Source: an uncultured Lachnospiraceae bacterium
Lineage (GTDB): Bacteria; Bacillota; Clostridia; Lachnospirales; Lachnospiraceae
Length of the DNA: 64,000 nucleotides
Assembly: GCA_910588845.1 (NCBI GenBank)
Contig: CAJURU010000014.1
Span: 14,080-78,079 of the forward strand
Direction: 5' to 3'
Shown: positions 1-7,954 of the stretch, in pieces
Position numbering within the stretch: position 1 is the stretch's first letter
How the letters are laid out: each line of letters opens with the position of its first letter
Notes under the pieces: model-generated
What the model was told of the DNA's origin: nothing
The model's database searches: none
The model's input: only the letters and a program-made list of their open reading frames with translations
Program-made: the position numbers and the translations under genes

Positions 1-203
1 GCGCTGTATTCTGCGGCGTCACCAATTGTCCGATTACGTCTCTATTGATTTGTTTTGAAATGTTTGGCTATGATGGAATGCCGTATTTCCTGTTATCCAT
101 CGCCCTCAGTTATATGCTGTCAGGATATTATGGCCTGTACCGCAGCCAGAAAATTGTCTATTCCAAGTATAAAACGGAGTATATCAATCGCAAGACGCAT
201 TAG
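1..203 (+). CDS. ClC-family chloride channel/antiporter, C-terminal fragment (5' end outside window)
   Basis: An open frame runs from base 3 to a TAG at 201-203, giving the last 66 residues of a protein that starts before the window. The segment contains GVTNCPITSLLICFEMFG followed by a hydrophobic stretch and a tail ending SQKIVYSKYK...NRKTH. This matches what I know of the last membrane helices of voltage-gated chloride channel (ClC/EriC) proteins, where a conserved G-x-T-x-x-P motif opens a late helix. These proteins move chloride, often in exchange for protons, across the cytoplasmic membrane. No CBS or TrkA_C domain follows, so this is a short ClC form. The call rests on a fragment only. 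Confidence 0.7.
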   Translation, partial: AVFCGVTNCPITSLLICFEMFGYDGMPYFLLSIALSYMLSGYYGLYRSQKIVYSKYKTEYINRKTH

Positions 204-210
204 AAAAATT

Positions 211-239
211 TTGAGTGAACAGTAACATTTGATGATAAA
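211..239 (+). promoter_or_regulatory. Weak candidate sigma-A promoter for the hydrogenase gene
   Basis: TTGAGT (211-216) and GATAAA (234-239) are separated by 17 bases, about 90 bases before the hydrogenase start. Both boxes deviate from consensus. A perfect TTGACA at 296-301 lies too close to the start codon to act as a -35 box for this gene. Confidence 0.25.
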
Positions 240-326
240 ATACCAAAAACAGAAACAATTTCCGCTTGCAAGACCAGTAGCATAATGTTAAAATATTGAC
301 AAACAATAAAGAGCGAGGTAAATACG

Positions 327-1775
327 ATGTATGCAGATGAAAATGTGATTAGAATCAAACATGATGTACTGTACGAAGTGGCGAAGCTGGCATTCGCCGG
401 AGAATTAGAATCAGGAAGGGACCATATTGCGATGGAACTGATTCCGGGACCAACGCCTCAGTTCCGTTGCTGTATTTACAAAGAGAGAGAGATTATCCGG
501 CAGAGAGTTCGTCTTGCAGAGGGCAAGGCGCCAGGTTCAGAAGATGACGGCAATGTGATCCAGGTAATCAGTTCGGCATGTGAGGACTGTCCGATTTCCA
601 GTTATACGGTTACGGAGAACTGCCAGAACTGTATCGGTAAGGCCTGCATCAATGCATGTAACTTTGGCGCAATCAGGATGGGCAGACACCGTTCCCATAT
701 TGACGCTTCCAAATGTAAGGAATGTGGGAAGTGTGCAGATGCATGTCCGTACAATGCCATTGCGCATCTCAAGAGACCATGCAAGTATGCATGTCCGGTG
801 GACGCGATTACATACGACGAGAATGGCATTTCTATCATTGATAAAGAGAAATGCATCCGTTGCGGTAAATGTATTCATAGCTGTCCGTTCGGTGCGATTG
901 GCTCCAAGACATATATTGTCAATGTGATAGAAGCTTTGAAGTCTGGCAAAAAGGTTTATGCAATGGCAGCTCCGGCAACAGAGGGACAGTTTGGCCGTGA
1001 CATTACGATGGCAAGCTGGAAAAACGCTATGCTGGAATTAGGATTTGATGACTTTTACGATGTTGGCCTCGGCGGAGATATGACAGCAGCTTATGAAGCG
1101 GAGGAATGGGCGGAAGCATACAAGGAAGGCAAGAAGAAAGTGACCTCCTGTTGTCCGGCGTTTGTTAATATGGTGCGTCTGCATTATCCGCAGCTTGCAG
1201 AATGCGTGTCGACTACAGTTTCTCCAATGTGCGCGGTGTCCCGTCTGATTAAGGCAAAGGAACCGGATGCTATAACGGTATTTGTCGGCCCTTGTCTCGC
1301 TAAGAAGTCTGAGGTAGTTGACCAGAAGATTCCTGGAAATGCAGATTATGTGCTGACGTACAGTGAATTGCGTGCGATTATGCGCGCCAAGGGTGTCGCT
1401 TTACAGCCATGTGGCAATGACGATCAGATCGCTTCTGTTTATGGCAAACGTTTTGCTAATTCCGGCGGAGTTACCGAGGCCGTATTGCAGAGCTTGAAGG
1501 AATCTGGGGAAGACATTGACGCTAAGGTATATAAGGCCAACGGCGCAGCAGAATGTAAGAAAGCGCTTCTCCTTTTACGTGCAGCGAAATTGCCGAATGA
1601 TTTTATTGAAGGTATGATCTGTGACGGCGGTTGTGTTGGCGGTCCAAGTGCATTCAAAGATCAGATGAAGTTTAAGAAGGATAGAGATGAGCTGATCCAA
1701 CAGGCAGATAACCGTGAGATTCACGAGAATCTGGAGGAATACGATATGGCTAGCTTCTCTATGCATCGGGAATAG
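327..1775 (+). CDS. Monomeric [FeFe] hydrogenase with N-terminal iron-sulfur clusters
   Basis: 482 aa, cytoplasmic. The enzyme should reversibly reduce protons to H2 with ferredoxin-type electrons, as in fermentative Clostridia. Cysteine-rich motifs bind [4Fe-4S] clusters at residues 85-111, 130-141 (CKECGKCADACP), 152-156 and 176-186 (CIRCGKCIHSCP). The H-cluster domain follows, with the three signatures in order: TSCCPAF (273-279), GPCLAKKSE (321-329) and EGMICDGGCVGGP (428-440). The variant L1 and L3 motifs resemble group B [FeFe] hydrogenases rather than the classical CpI type; that subgroup call is an inference. RBS-like GAGCGAGG precedes the ATG. It stands alone, with its own terminator, and no HydE/F/G maturases or NADH-linked subunits adjoin it. 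Confidence 0.9.
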   Translation: MYADENVIRIKHDVLYEVAKLAFAGELESGRDHIAMELIPGPTPQFRCCIYKEREIIRQRVRLAEGKAPGSEDDGNVIQVISSACEDCPISSYTVTENCQNCIGKACINACNFGAIRMGRHRSHIDASKCKECGKCADACPYNAIAHLKRPCKYACPVDAITYDENGISIIDKEKCIRCGKCIHSCPFGAIGSKTYIVNVIEALKSGKKVYAMAAPATEGQFGRDITMASWKNAMLELGFDDFYDVGLGGDMTAAYEAEEWAEAYKEGKKKVTSCCPAFVNMVRLHYPQLAECVSTTVSPMCAVSRLIKAKEPDAITVFVGPCLAKKSEVVDQKIPGNADYVLTYSELRAIMRAKGVALQPCGNDDQIASVYGKRFANSGGVTEAVLQSLKESGEDIDAKVYKANGAAECKKALLLLRAAKLPNDFIEGMICDGGCVGGPSAFKDQMKFKKDRDELIQQADNREIHENLEEYDMASFSMHRE

Positions 1776-1800
1776 AACAAGAATAACAAAGTTTGTGACA

Positions 1801-1830
1801 GGCTGTCGGCAATTGCCGGCGGCCTTTTTT
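1801..1830 (+). terminator. Intrinsic terminator of the hydrogenase gene
   Basis: A 10-bp stem (1801-1810 with 1815-1824, allowing G-U pairs) closes an AATT loop and is followed by six T residues (1825-1830). It sits 26 bases after the hydrogenase stop. Confidence 0.9.
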
Positions 1831-1840
1831 CTCTTAAATC

Positions 1841-1869
1841 TTGACAAATATATCGACATCTGATATATT
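1841..1869 (+). promoter_or_regulatory. Sigma-A promoter of the PadR-DUF2812 operon
   Basis: A consensus TTGACA (1841-1846) and TATATT (1864-1869) are separated by exactly 17 bases. They lie directly after the hydrogenase terminator and about 105 bases before the PadR start. Confidence 0.8.
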
Positions 1870-1871
1870 TT

Positions 1872-1892
1872 ATATATCGTAGAGCGATATAT
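1872..1892 (+). promoter_or_regulatory. Perfect inverted repeat, probable PadR operator
   Basis: ATATATCG (1872-1879) and CGATATAT (1885-1892) form a perfect 8-bp inverted repeat with a 5-base spacer, placed over the expected transcription start just behind the -10 box. PadR-family regulators commonly bind such repeats in their own promoters, so autoregulation is likely. This is an inference from position and symmetry. Confidence 0.6.
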
Positions 1893-1973
1893 TGTGTGAT
1901 GATACATTGCTGCATGATACATCAATGATAATACACTAAGAGCGAAACTATGGAAGTCTGGGAGGTGATTGTT

Positions 1974-2384
1974 TTGGCGGAAAAGCAGATGGTGATGACA
2001 GAGGCATTTTACTATATCCTTCTGTCTTTAAATACGCCTAATCACGGGTATGGAATTATCCAGAATACCATAGAATTGACGGATGGCAGGCTGGAGTTGG
2101 GGGCAGGAACATTGTACGGCGCTATCAACACATTGCTGGATAGAGGTTGGATTCGCCTGTACAGTGAAGATAAACAATCACGGAAGAAAAAGCAGTATAT
2201 AATTACGGAGCAGGGAAAGCGAGCGCTGGGGCAGGAAATAGAGCGCCTGGAAGAATTGTTAGAGAACGGCAGGCGCGTTTTACATCAAGGGTGCGTTAAG
2301 TTGGAGGGAACGAATGTAAGAACAGGGGAAGAGAAGGAAAAGGAGGCGGGAGAAGATGAAGAAGTTCAGGTTATATTTGGATAA
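1974..2384 (+). CDS. PadR-family transcriptional regulator
   Basis: 136 aa from the TTG at 1974. That start is preferred over the in-frame ATG at 1950 because a strong GGGAGGTG ribosome site lies 6 bases before it. The winged-helix part (residues about 5-85) has the PadR pattern: ILLSLNTPNHGYGI, then a helix ending GAGTLYGAINTLLDRG, then a wing KKKQYIITEQGKRAL. The C-terminal part is a predicted dimerisation helix. PadR proteins are small repressors released by a ligand or, in paired systems, by unknown signals. It overlaps the next gene (DUF2812) by 29 bases, a pairing common in Clostridia, and its promoter holds a likely self-operator. Confidence 0.88.
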   Translation: MAEKQMVMTEAFYYILLSLNTPNHGYGIIQNTIELTDGRLELGAGTLYGAINTLLDRGWIRLYSEDKQSRKKKQYIITEQGKRALGQEIERLEELLENGRRVLHQGCVKLEGTNVRTGEEKEKEAGEDEEVQVIFG

Positions 2385-2901
2385 AGATAAAGAGGAAGAG
2401 TGGCTGAATGAGATGAGCCGGCAGGGATGGGCGATGACGGAATTTTTTGCAGGTCTGTATATTTTTACGCCTTGTGAGCCAGGCCAGTATATTTACCGGG
2501 TTGATATGTGGAAGGACGCTTTACACGCACCTGCTTGGAGAAATGATTATCAGAAATATGTAGAATTTGTGGAAGAGACTGGCGCTGAGTATGTCTGCCG
2601 CTGGGGTTTTTGGCTGATATTTCGCAAGGAGTCTGCAAAGGGAGAGTTTGCTTTATATACAGACACGGAATCCCAGATTGCTTTGTATCGAAGAATACGT
2701 TGGCTGTTTTTGTTCGTAGGAATATTAGAACTTTCTCCTGCATTCTTGAATACCATGAACGTGTTTCATTTCTGGGAGAGCACAGGAGGTAGTTTTATGT
2801 ATATTATTTTATTTGTTGCTTTTATCTGCTGGTTTCTCACAGCGGGATGTTTCTTGATGGTATTGAAATGTACGGATAAGATCCAAAGGCTTAGAATGTG
2901 A
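2356..2901 (+). CDS. DUF2812 membrane protein
   Basis: 181 aa. The N-terminus, MKKFRLYLDKDKEEEWLNEM, and the following aromatic-rich stretch (GWAMTEFFAGLYIF, YIYRVD) are typical of DUF2812 proteins, which usually sit behind PadR regulators. Two hydrophobic segments at about 124-144 and 148-171 indicate membrane anchoring. The RBS GGAGGCGGGAG lies inside the padR reading frame, so the two genes are translationally coupled. The molecular function of DUF2812 is not known; co-regulation with a membrane stress or transport response is only a guess. Confidence 0.8.
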   Translation: MKKFRLYLDKDKEEEWLNEMSRQGWAMTEFFAGLYIFTPCEPGQYIYRVDMWKDALHAPAWRNDYQKYVEFVEETGAEYVCRWGFWLIFRKESAKGEFALYTDTESQIALYRRIRWLFLFVGILELSPAFLNTMNVFHFWESTGGSFMYIILFVAFICWFLTAGCFLMVLKCTDKIQRLRM

Positions 2902-2925
2902 GCTAGGATAAGGTTATTCACATTT

Positions 2926-3004
2926 TAGATTCGTTCAAAAGGTTCTGTCTTTGTCGCATAAGCGGCAAGGCCTTTTGAACAAGTAAATATTTAGTGCGAC
3001 AGCC
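2926..3004 (+). repeat. Structured intergenic repeat, copy 1
   Basis: A segment of about 79 bases that recurs at 11494-11577. Outer stem GTTCAAAAGG (2933-2942) pairs with CCTTTTGAAC (2971-2980). An inner stem TTGTCGC (2951-2957) pairs with GCGGCAA (2962-2968) around an ATAA loop. The conserved tail AAGTAAATAT(T)TAGTGCGACAGCC follows, then a run of C and T bases. The T-rich end may let this copy act as a terminator for the PadR-DUF2812 operon. Confidence 0.75.
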
Positions 3005-3064
3005 CCCTTTTTTAAAGAAAATATCGCTTAATATAAAAAATGGAAAACTGAAATTAGCAAGTTC

Positions 3065-3093
3065 TTGACAAGTCTCTAAGATTATATTATTAT
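3065..3093 (+). promoter_or_regulatory. Sigma-A promoter of the NatAB-like operon
   Basis: TTGACA (3065-3070) and TATTAT (3088-3093) are 17 bases apart, about 45 bases before the ATP-binding protein gene. An imperfect inverted repeat, CTGTA (3098-3102) with TACAG (3115-3119), follows the -10 box and could be an operator. Confidence 0.7.
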
Positions 3094-3138
3094 ACTACTG
3101 TATTAACCCAATAGTACAGCGGAAAGAAAGGACAGAAT

Positions 3139-3921
3139 ATGAAAGAATTGTTGAAAGTGCAGAATTTGAGGAAGACGTTTAAGATTTCTGCCAAGCAGCA
3201 GAAGATTGAAAGGACGAAGGAGCGCATCAAGGTAGCGGTCGATAATCTGAGCTTTACTGCCTATGAGGGAGAGGTGTTTGGGCTGTTAGGCCCCAATGGC
3301 GCGGGCAAGACCACTACGCTGCGCATGATGTCTGCGCTGGTGAAGCCGGATAAGGGGGATGTACTTGTAGACGGCGCAAGCGTGGTCAAGAACCCGGAGG
3401 AAGTTCGTAAGAAGATTGGTTTTCTCACCAGTGAGCTGAAATTGGAAGAGTTTTTTACGCCGAATTATTTGTTTACATTTTTTTCAGAGCTGCACGGCGT
3501 GGATAAAGAGACGGCGGCAGCCAGGAAGCAGAGCCTGTTTGATAAATTTGGAATTACAAAGTTTGCTGAGGTTAAAGTTGGGGATCTTTCTACCGGAATG
3601 AAGCAGAAGATATCGTTGGTAATATCCATAGTGCATGACCCGGATATTATTATTTTTGATGAACCGACCAATGGTCTCGATGTTCTGACGGCGAAGGTTG
3701 TAACGGATTTTCTGTTAGAGCTCAAGCAGCAGGGAAAGACGATTGTGGTATCTACGCATATTTTCAGTTTGATTGAGAAAATCTGCGACAGGGTAGGAGT
3801 TGTGATAGACGGCAAAATGGCAGTCTGCGACACCTTGGAGAGTCTTACCGCAGAGAAACCGCTGGAAGAGAAATTCTTCGATATTTTTGCAGAAAGAGCA
3901 GGTGGGATGAATGAAAAATAG
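3139..3921 (+). CDS. ABC transporter ATP-binding protein, NatA-like
   Basis: 260 aa. It hydrolyses ATP to drive the permease encoded next. Walker A GPNGAGKTT lies at about residues 53-61, the signature LSTGMKQKI at about 152-160, Walker B IIIFDEPTNGLD at about 171-182 and the switch histidine in VVSTHIF near 205. The order and the ABC-2-type partner resemble the NatA component of the Bacillus NatAB sodium exporter and related exporters of drugs or peptides. Substrate cannot be told from sequence. An insertion of basic residues (QQKIERTKERIK) near positions 20-31 is slightly longer than usual. RBS GAAAGAAAGGA precedes the ATG. It overlaps the permease gene by 11 bases. Confidence 0.88.
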   Translation: MKELLKVQNLRKTFKISAKQQKIERTKERIKVAVDNLSFTAYEGEVFGLLGPNGAGKTTTLRMMSALVKPDKGDVLVDGASVVKNPEEVRKKIGFLTSELKLEEFFTPNYLFTFFSELHGVDKETAAARKQSLFDKFGITKFAEVKVGDLSTGMKQKISLVISIVHDPDIIIFDEPTNGLDVLTAKVVTDFLLELKQQGKTIVVSTHIFSLIEKICDRVGVVIDGKMAVCDTLESLTAEKPLEEKFFDIFAERAGGMNEK

Positions 3922-5098
3922 TATAATGACAATCATGAAAAAGGAATTTACGCGGTTTTTTACGGATCGGAGAATGGTTTTAACGACTGTGCTTATGCCA
4001 GGTTTGATGATTTATCTGCTGTATTCTTTTATGGGCAGCGGGCTTGCCTCCCAGTTTGAGACGGCAGAGGATTATAAGGCGAGCGTCTACGCTGTTGATT
4101 TGCCAGAGAGCATACGCGCATTGGAGGATAACGGGGCTTTTCTGGAATTTACGGAGATTTCGCAGGGAGAAACGGATAAAGCGAAAGAGGAGCTGGCGTC
4201 ATCGGAAGCAGAGTTTGATGTGTTGGCAGTATTTCCCAAGGATTTTGACGCGCAGGTGGCAGCGTACGATGTGACAGCAGGCGGTAAAGCGCCGGCTGTG
4301 GAGCTTTATTATAATTCTACAGACAATGATTCACAGTCGTCTTACAATATGATGACGGAGATGCTCAATACATATGAATCAGCGCTTGCCAATAAATTTG
4401 ATATCAATCCCGGCGGGGAAGGCTACGATATGGCGACCGACGAGGATTTGTCTGCACAGATCTTCTCGATGATGGTGCCCATGCTGTTGATGATCTTTTT
4501 GTTTAGCGGATGTATGGCCGTAGCGCCAGAATCCATCGCGGGAGAGAAGGAGCGTGGAACGATTGCAACGTTGCTTGTTACGCCGATGAAGCGCAGCCAT
4601 TTAGCAATTGGCAAGATTGTCAGCCTGAGTGTAATCGCTATTTTAAGCGGACTATCTAGTTTCCTGGGCATGATGCTCTCGCTGCCTAAGATGATGGGCG
4701 GCGCCGAAGGCGTGGATGCGAGCGTATATAATATGACGGATTATGTATTGGTGCTTTTTGTAGTCCTGTCGACGGTGTTGGTAATCATTACCATTGTGTC
4801 GGTTATTTCTGCATTTGCTCGTAATGTGAAGGAAGCGACCGGGTGGGTAACGCCTGTAATGATCATCTCTATGCTTTTGGGTGTAACTTCTATGATACCA
4901 AGTTTGTGCAAGACGGAGCCGGTGTGGTTTTTGATTCCGCTGTATAACAGTGTGCAGAGTATGAACGGTATTTTTTCCATGAATGCGGATGTGCTGAATA
5001 TTGCAGTGACGGTAGCGGCGAATGTTTGTTACGCTGGAATTGGTGTATTTGTACTTGCGAAAATGTTTGATAATGAGAAGATAATGTTCTCAAAATAA
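3911..5098 (+). CDS. ABC-2 type permease, NatB-like
   Basis: 395 aa integral membrane protein, partner of the preceding ATPase. A first membrane helix (about 21-41) is followed by a large outside domain (about 45-195) and five or six helices grouped from about 190 to 390. This is the NatB/ABC2_membrane_3 layout. The motif PESIAGEKERGTIATLLVTP (about 205-224) is the conserved cytoplasmic coupling region of this family. The pair likely exports an ion, lipid or small toxic molecule. The start overlaps natA, which suggests translational coupling. A strong terminator follows at 5177. Confidence 0.88.
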   Translation: MKNSIMTIMKKEFTRFFTDRRMVLTTVLMPGLMIYLLYSFMGSGLASQFETAEDYKASVYAVDLPESIRALEDNGAFLEFTEISQGETDKAKEELASSEAEFDVLAVFPKDFDAQVAAYDVTAGGKAPAVELYYNSTDNDSQSSYNMMTEMLNTYESALANKFDINPGGEGYDMATDEDLSAQIFSMMVPMLLMIFLFSGCMAVAPESIAGEKERGTIATLLVTPMKRSHLAIGKIVSLSVIAILSGLSSFLGMMLSLPKMMGGAEGVDASVYNMTDYVLVLFVVLSTVLVIITIVSVISAFARNVKEATGWVTPVMIISMLLGVTSMIPSLCKTEPVWFLIPLYNSVQSMNGIFSMNADVLNIAVTVAANVCYAGIGVFVLAKMFDNEKIMFSK

Positions 5099-5176
5099 AT
5101 ATTTGCGATATGAAATATATTTTGGGACGAATCATAAATATTTATAAATTGTTTCAGTTATCCCATGAAATTAATG

Positions 5177-5217
5177 AAAAGGTTTGCATCACTATGTGGT
5201 GTGAACCTTTTTCTTTT
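5177..5217 (+). terminator. Intrinsic terminator of the NatAB-like operon
   Basis: A 16-bp fully paired stem (5177-5192 with 5196-5211, a few G-U pairs) and a TAT loop, followed by TCTTTT. It separates the exporter operon from the next one and argues against translation of the binding protein from any start before it. Confidence 0.88.
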
Positions 5218-5301
5218 AAAACAATTGTAATATTGATTTTTAATCTCAAATTTCTATCACATTTATTATATAAATTTATAGTGGAAAGAGAGGATATTTA
5301 T

Positions 5302-6327
5302 ATGATTAAGAAAAAAATGCACTTTTTTTGTCATCAAAAACGGAAAAATAGGAATAAGGGAAAAATAAGAAGACTGGGTATTCTGGCGGCAGTACTTCTG
5401 GCGGCAGGAATGACTGGCTGTGCATCAGAGGATAAGGCAAATGAAGTTTCAATCGGCTATTTCAACAATGTGACCCATCCGCAGGCTCTTTATATGAAAG
5501 CACAGAAGACGCTTGAGAAAAGTTTAGGAGCTGACAAGGAGGTAAGCTGGACAGCTTTTAATGCAGGGCCCGCAGAAGTGGAGGCCCTTTTTTCAGGGGA
5601 TATTGATATCGGATATATTGGACCGGTTCCGGCGGTCAGCGCAAATGTTAAGAGCGGCGGAGATGTAGTGATACTATCAGGTTCTTCCACCGGAGGAGCG
5701 ATATTGGTAAAACGCCCGGATGCTGAGATAGAGAGCGTGGACGATCTTGATGGTAAGACGGTGGCGATCCCACAGATTGGCAATACGCAGCATTTGTCTC
5801 TATTGAAGCTTTTAGAGGAGAACGGCTTACAGCCAGTGACAGAAGGCGGGACTGTGACAGTCAGCGCTGTGGCAAATGCAGATGTGGCAAATATGATGGA
5901 GCGCGGCGATATTGACGCGGCGTTGGTGCCGGAGCCTTGGGGGGCAACGTTGCTGCAAAATGGCGCAGAACTTTTGCTGGATTACGACGAGTTCTATATG
6001 GAAGGAAAATATAATGTGGCAGTAGTAGTTGTGCGCACGGAATTTATGGAGGAAAATCCACAAGTGGTTGAGAAATTCCTGGCAGAGCATGAGGCAGCCA
6101 CAAAAGCAATCAATGACGATAAGGAAAATGCCCTCACCATCATCAACGAAGAGTTGAAGAGCGCAACCGGTAAAGCGTTGGGTGAGGATATCATCTCAGA
6201 ATCGTTTGGCAGGATTGGCGTAAGCGCAGAATTAAACCAGGAGTCTGTTTTAGATTTTGCACAGATTAGCAAAGGTCAGGATTTTATTGACGAGCTGCCG
6301 GATGAGGCATCCTTGTTTGTAGATTAG
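5302..6327 (+). CDS. ABC transporter substrate-binding lipoprotein, SsuA/NrtA/TauA family
   Basis: 341 aa from the ATG at 5302. The longer frame begins at 5110, before the terminator, so it is rejected; GGAAAGAGAGG lies before 5302. A signal peptide with many positive charges ends in the lipobox AAGMTGC (C at about residue 40), so the protein is a membrane-anchored lipoprotein. The mature part has the periplasmic-binding type II fold: VSIGYFNNVTHPQALYMK at its start, YIGPVPAV, DLDGKTVAIPQIGNTQH, and ALVPEPWG. It should deliver aliphatic sulfonate, taurine, nitrate or a similar small ligand to the SsuC-like permease. The ligand is uncertain: no desulfonation enzyme (SsuD) is nearby. Confidence 0.85.
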   Translation: MIKKKMHFFCHQKRKNRNKGKIRRLGILAAVLLAAGMTGCASEDKANEVSIGYFNNVTHPQALYMKAQKTLEKSLGADKEVSWTAFNAGPAEVEALFSGDIDIGYIGPVPAVSANVKSGGDVVILSGSSTGGAILVKRPDAEIESVDDLDGKTVAIPQIGNTQHLSLLKLLEENGLQPVTEGGTVTVSAVANADVANMMERGDIDAALVPEPWGATLLQNGAELLLDYDEFYMEGKYNVAVVVVRTEFMEENPQVVEKFLAEHEAATKAINDDKENALTIINEELKSATGKALGEDIISESFGRIGVSAELNQESVLDFAQISKGQDFIDELPDEASLFVD

Positions 6328-6343
6328 ATGCGGGAGGAAAACG

Positions 6344-7087
6344 ATGGCTTTGGTGTTAGATGGTTTGTGCAAGCGTTTCGATAACAGTGAGAAGGACACT
6401 TTGCATGAGATTGATTTGGAAGTGAAAACAGGGGAATTTGTGTGCATCGTGGGGGCTTCCGGCTGTGGTAAGAGCACACTGTTAAATCTGGTGGCAGGAC
6501 TGGAGCGGCCGTCGCAGGGTAAGGTGCTTCTCGACGGTGAGGAAGTAATAAAACCTGGGGCTGACCGCACGGTGATGTTTCAGGAGCATGGGCTGTTTCC
6601 TTGGCTCTCTGTTTTGGAAAATGTCAAATTTGGCATGAGGATGGCAGGATTTTCTAAGGAAGAGCAGGACAAGAAGGCGCGGCATTATCTGGAAATGGTC
6701 AAACTTTGGGATTACCGTGATTATCCGATTCATCAAATTTCCGGTGGGATGCGCCAGCGTACCGCATTGGCACGTTCTCTCACCATGGAGTCGAAGGTTC
6801 TTCTGATGGACGAGCCTTTTTCCGCTCTGGATAAGCAGACATCCAATCGTCTGCGCGAGGAATTGCAGCGTATCTGGATGGAAACAAAACAGACGATTCT
6901 CTTTATTACCCATAGCGTGGAGGAGGCTGTTTACCTTGCTGACCGCGTGGTGGTTCTTTCCCCGGACAGCGGTAAAGTGGCAGAGATTGTCACAGTGGAA
7001 TTGCCTCGTCCCAGGCATGTGTATGCGCCGGAGTTCGTGGAGCTGCGTCACCGAATTCTGGAAGAAGTCAGAGGGGAGGCCGTGTAA
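6344..7087 (+). CDS. ABC transporter ATP-binding protein, SsuB/NrtD/TauB-like
   Basis: 247 aa. Energises the importer made with the flanking genes. Walker A GASGCGKST (about 36-44), a Q-loop in MFQEHGLFPWLSVLENV, signature ISGGMRQRTALARSL (about 130-144), Walker B VLLMDEPFSALD (about 151-162) and switch histidine in FITHSVEEA. The LFPWL sequence after the Q-loop is usual in nitrate/sulfonate/taurine importers. RBS GGGAGGAAAACG precedes the start. The stop overlaps the next start by one base (TAATG). Confidence 0.9.
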   Translation: MALVLDGLCKRFDNSEKDTLHEIDLEVKTGEFVCIVGASGCGKSTLLNLVAGLERPSQGKVLLDGEEVIKPGADRTVMFQEHGLFPWLSVLENVKFGMRMAGFSKEEQDKKARHYLEMVKLWDYRDYPIHQISGGMRQRTALARSLTMESKVLLMDEPFSALDKQTSNRLREELQRIWMETKQTILFITHSVEEAVYLADRVVVLSPDSGKVAEIVTVELPRPRHVYAPEFVELRHRILEEVRGEAV

Positions 7088-7851
7088 TGGGATTTTTATT
7101 ATTTCTTATATTATTGGTTGCAGCCTGGCAGGGGATTTACTGGCTTGGCGTGGATATCTTACAATTGTGGAAACCTTATGCGATGCCTTCGCCATTGGGA
7201 GTGGCAGAGAGTTTTCTTGATTTGTGCCAGGATGGCAGATTGTTGGAAGCCACAGGCAATTCGCTGCTTCGAGGAATCGGCGGATATGCGATTGCTTTAG
7301 TAATTGGTGTGCTCTTAGGCCTTCTCATTCATCAGTCCAAGTATTTGCAGAAAAATTTAAAGCCGCTGGTATTGGGAATCCAGACCTTGCCAAGCGTCTG
7401 CTGGGTGCCTTTTTCAATTCTGTGGTTTGGGCTCACCACGCAGGCAATCTTGTTTGTGGTGGTGATGGGCGCTGCGTTCAGCGTTGCTATTTCCGTGGAT
7501 AATGCCATAAAAAATGTGCAGCCTATCTATACGAAAGCGGCGCTGACCTTGGGAGCTAACAAGAAGCAGCTCTATCTTTATGTAATACTGCCAGCATGTT
7601 TACCGGAACTGGTGGCTGGCATGAAGCAGGGGTGGTCGTTTGCCTGGCGTGCGCTGATGGCTGGAGAGGTAATGACGACCTCGGTAGGTCTTGGGCAGAC
7701 GCTTATCATGGGGCGTGATCTTGCCGATATCAATCAGGTCATGTTGGTGATGTTGGTGATTGTACTGGTGGGTATCATTATTGATAAATGTATATTTTCC
7801 GTTGCTGAGAGGCGCATTTTGCGCAAACGCGGGCTGACGGGAGGAAACTGA
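7087..7851 (+). CDS. ABC transporter permease, SsuC/NrtB/TauC-like
   Basis: 254 aa with about six membrane helices. The cytoplasmic EAA-type loop that docks on the ATPase is ALTLGANKKQLYLYVILPAC (about 160-179) followed by LPELVAGMKQG. The region PSVCWVPFSILWFG is typical of binding-protein-dependent permeases for sulfonates and nitrate. It starts within the TAATG junction with the ATPase gene and ends the three-gene operon. Confidence 0.9.
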   Translation: MGFLLFLILLVAAWQGIYWLGVDILQLWKPYAMPSPLGVAESFLDLCQDGRLLEATGNSLLRGIGGYAIALVIGVLLGLLIHQSKYLQKNLKPLVLGIQTLPSVCWVPFSILWFGLTTQAILFVVVMGAAFSVAISVDNAIKNVQPIYTKAALTLGANKKQLYLYVILPACLPELVAGMKQGWSFAWRALMAGEVMTTSVGLGQTLIMGRDLADINQVMLVMLVIVLVGIIIDKCIFSVAERRILRKRGLTGGN

Positions 7852-7883
7852 GAAATATAGATAAGACAGTCCTTTCTTTTTTC

Positions 7884-7912
7884 TTGTAAATTTTGGAATG
7901 GTAGTATATAAT
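7884..7912 (+). promoter_or_regulatory. Sigma-A promoter of gltX
   Basis: TTGTAA (7884-7889) and a consensus TATAAT (7907-7912) are 17 bases apart, about 40 bases before the gltX start chosen here. No T-box leader fits in this space. Confidence 0.75.
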
Positions 7913-7954
7913 AGGCAACAGATTAAAATTTGCAGCAAGAAAAGGAGAATGACA

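Noticed and set aside
5110..5301. 64-residue N-terminal extension of the SsuA-like protein
   Set aside because: This stretch contains a perfect terminator hairpin; the signal peptide and ribosome site support the start at 5302.
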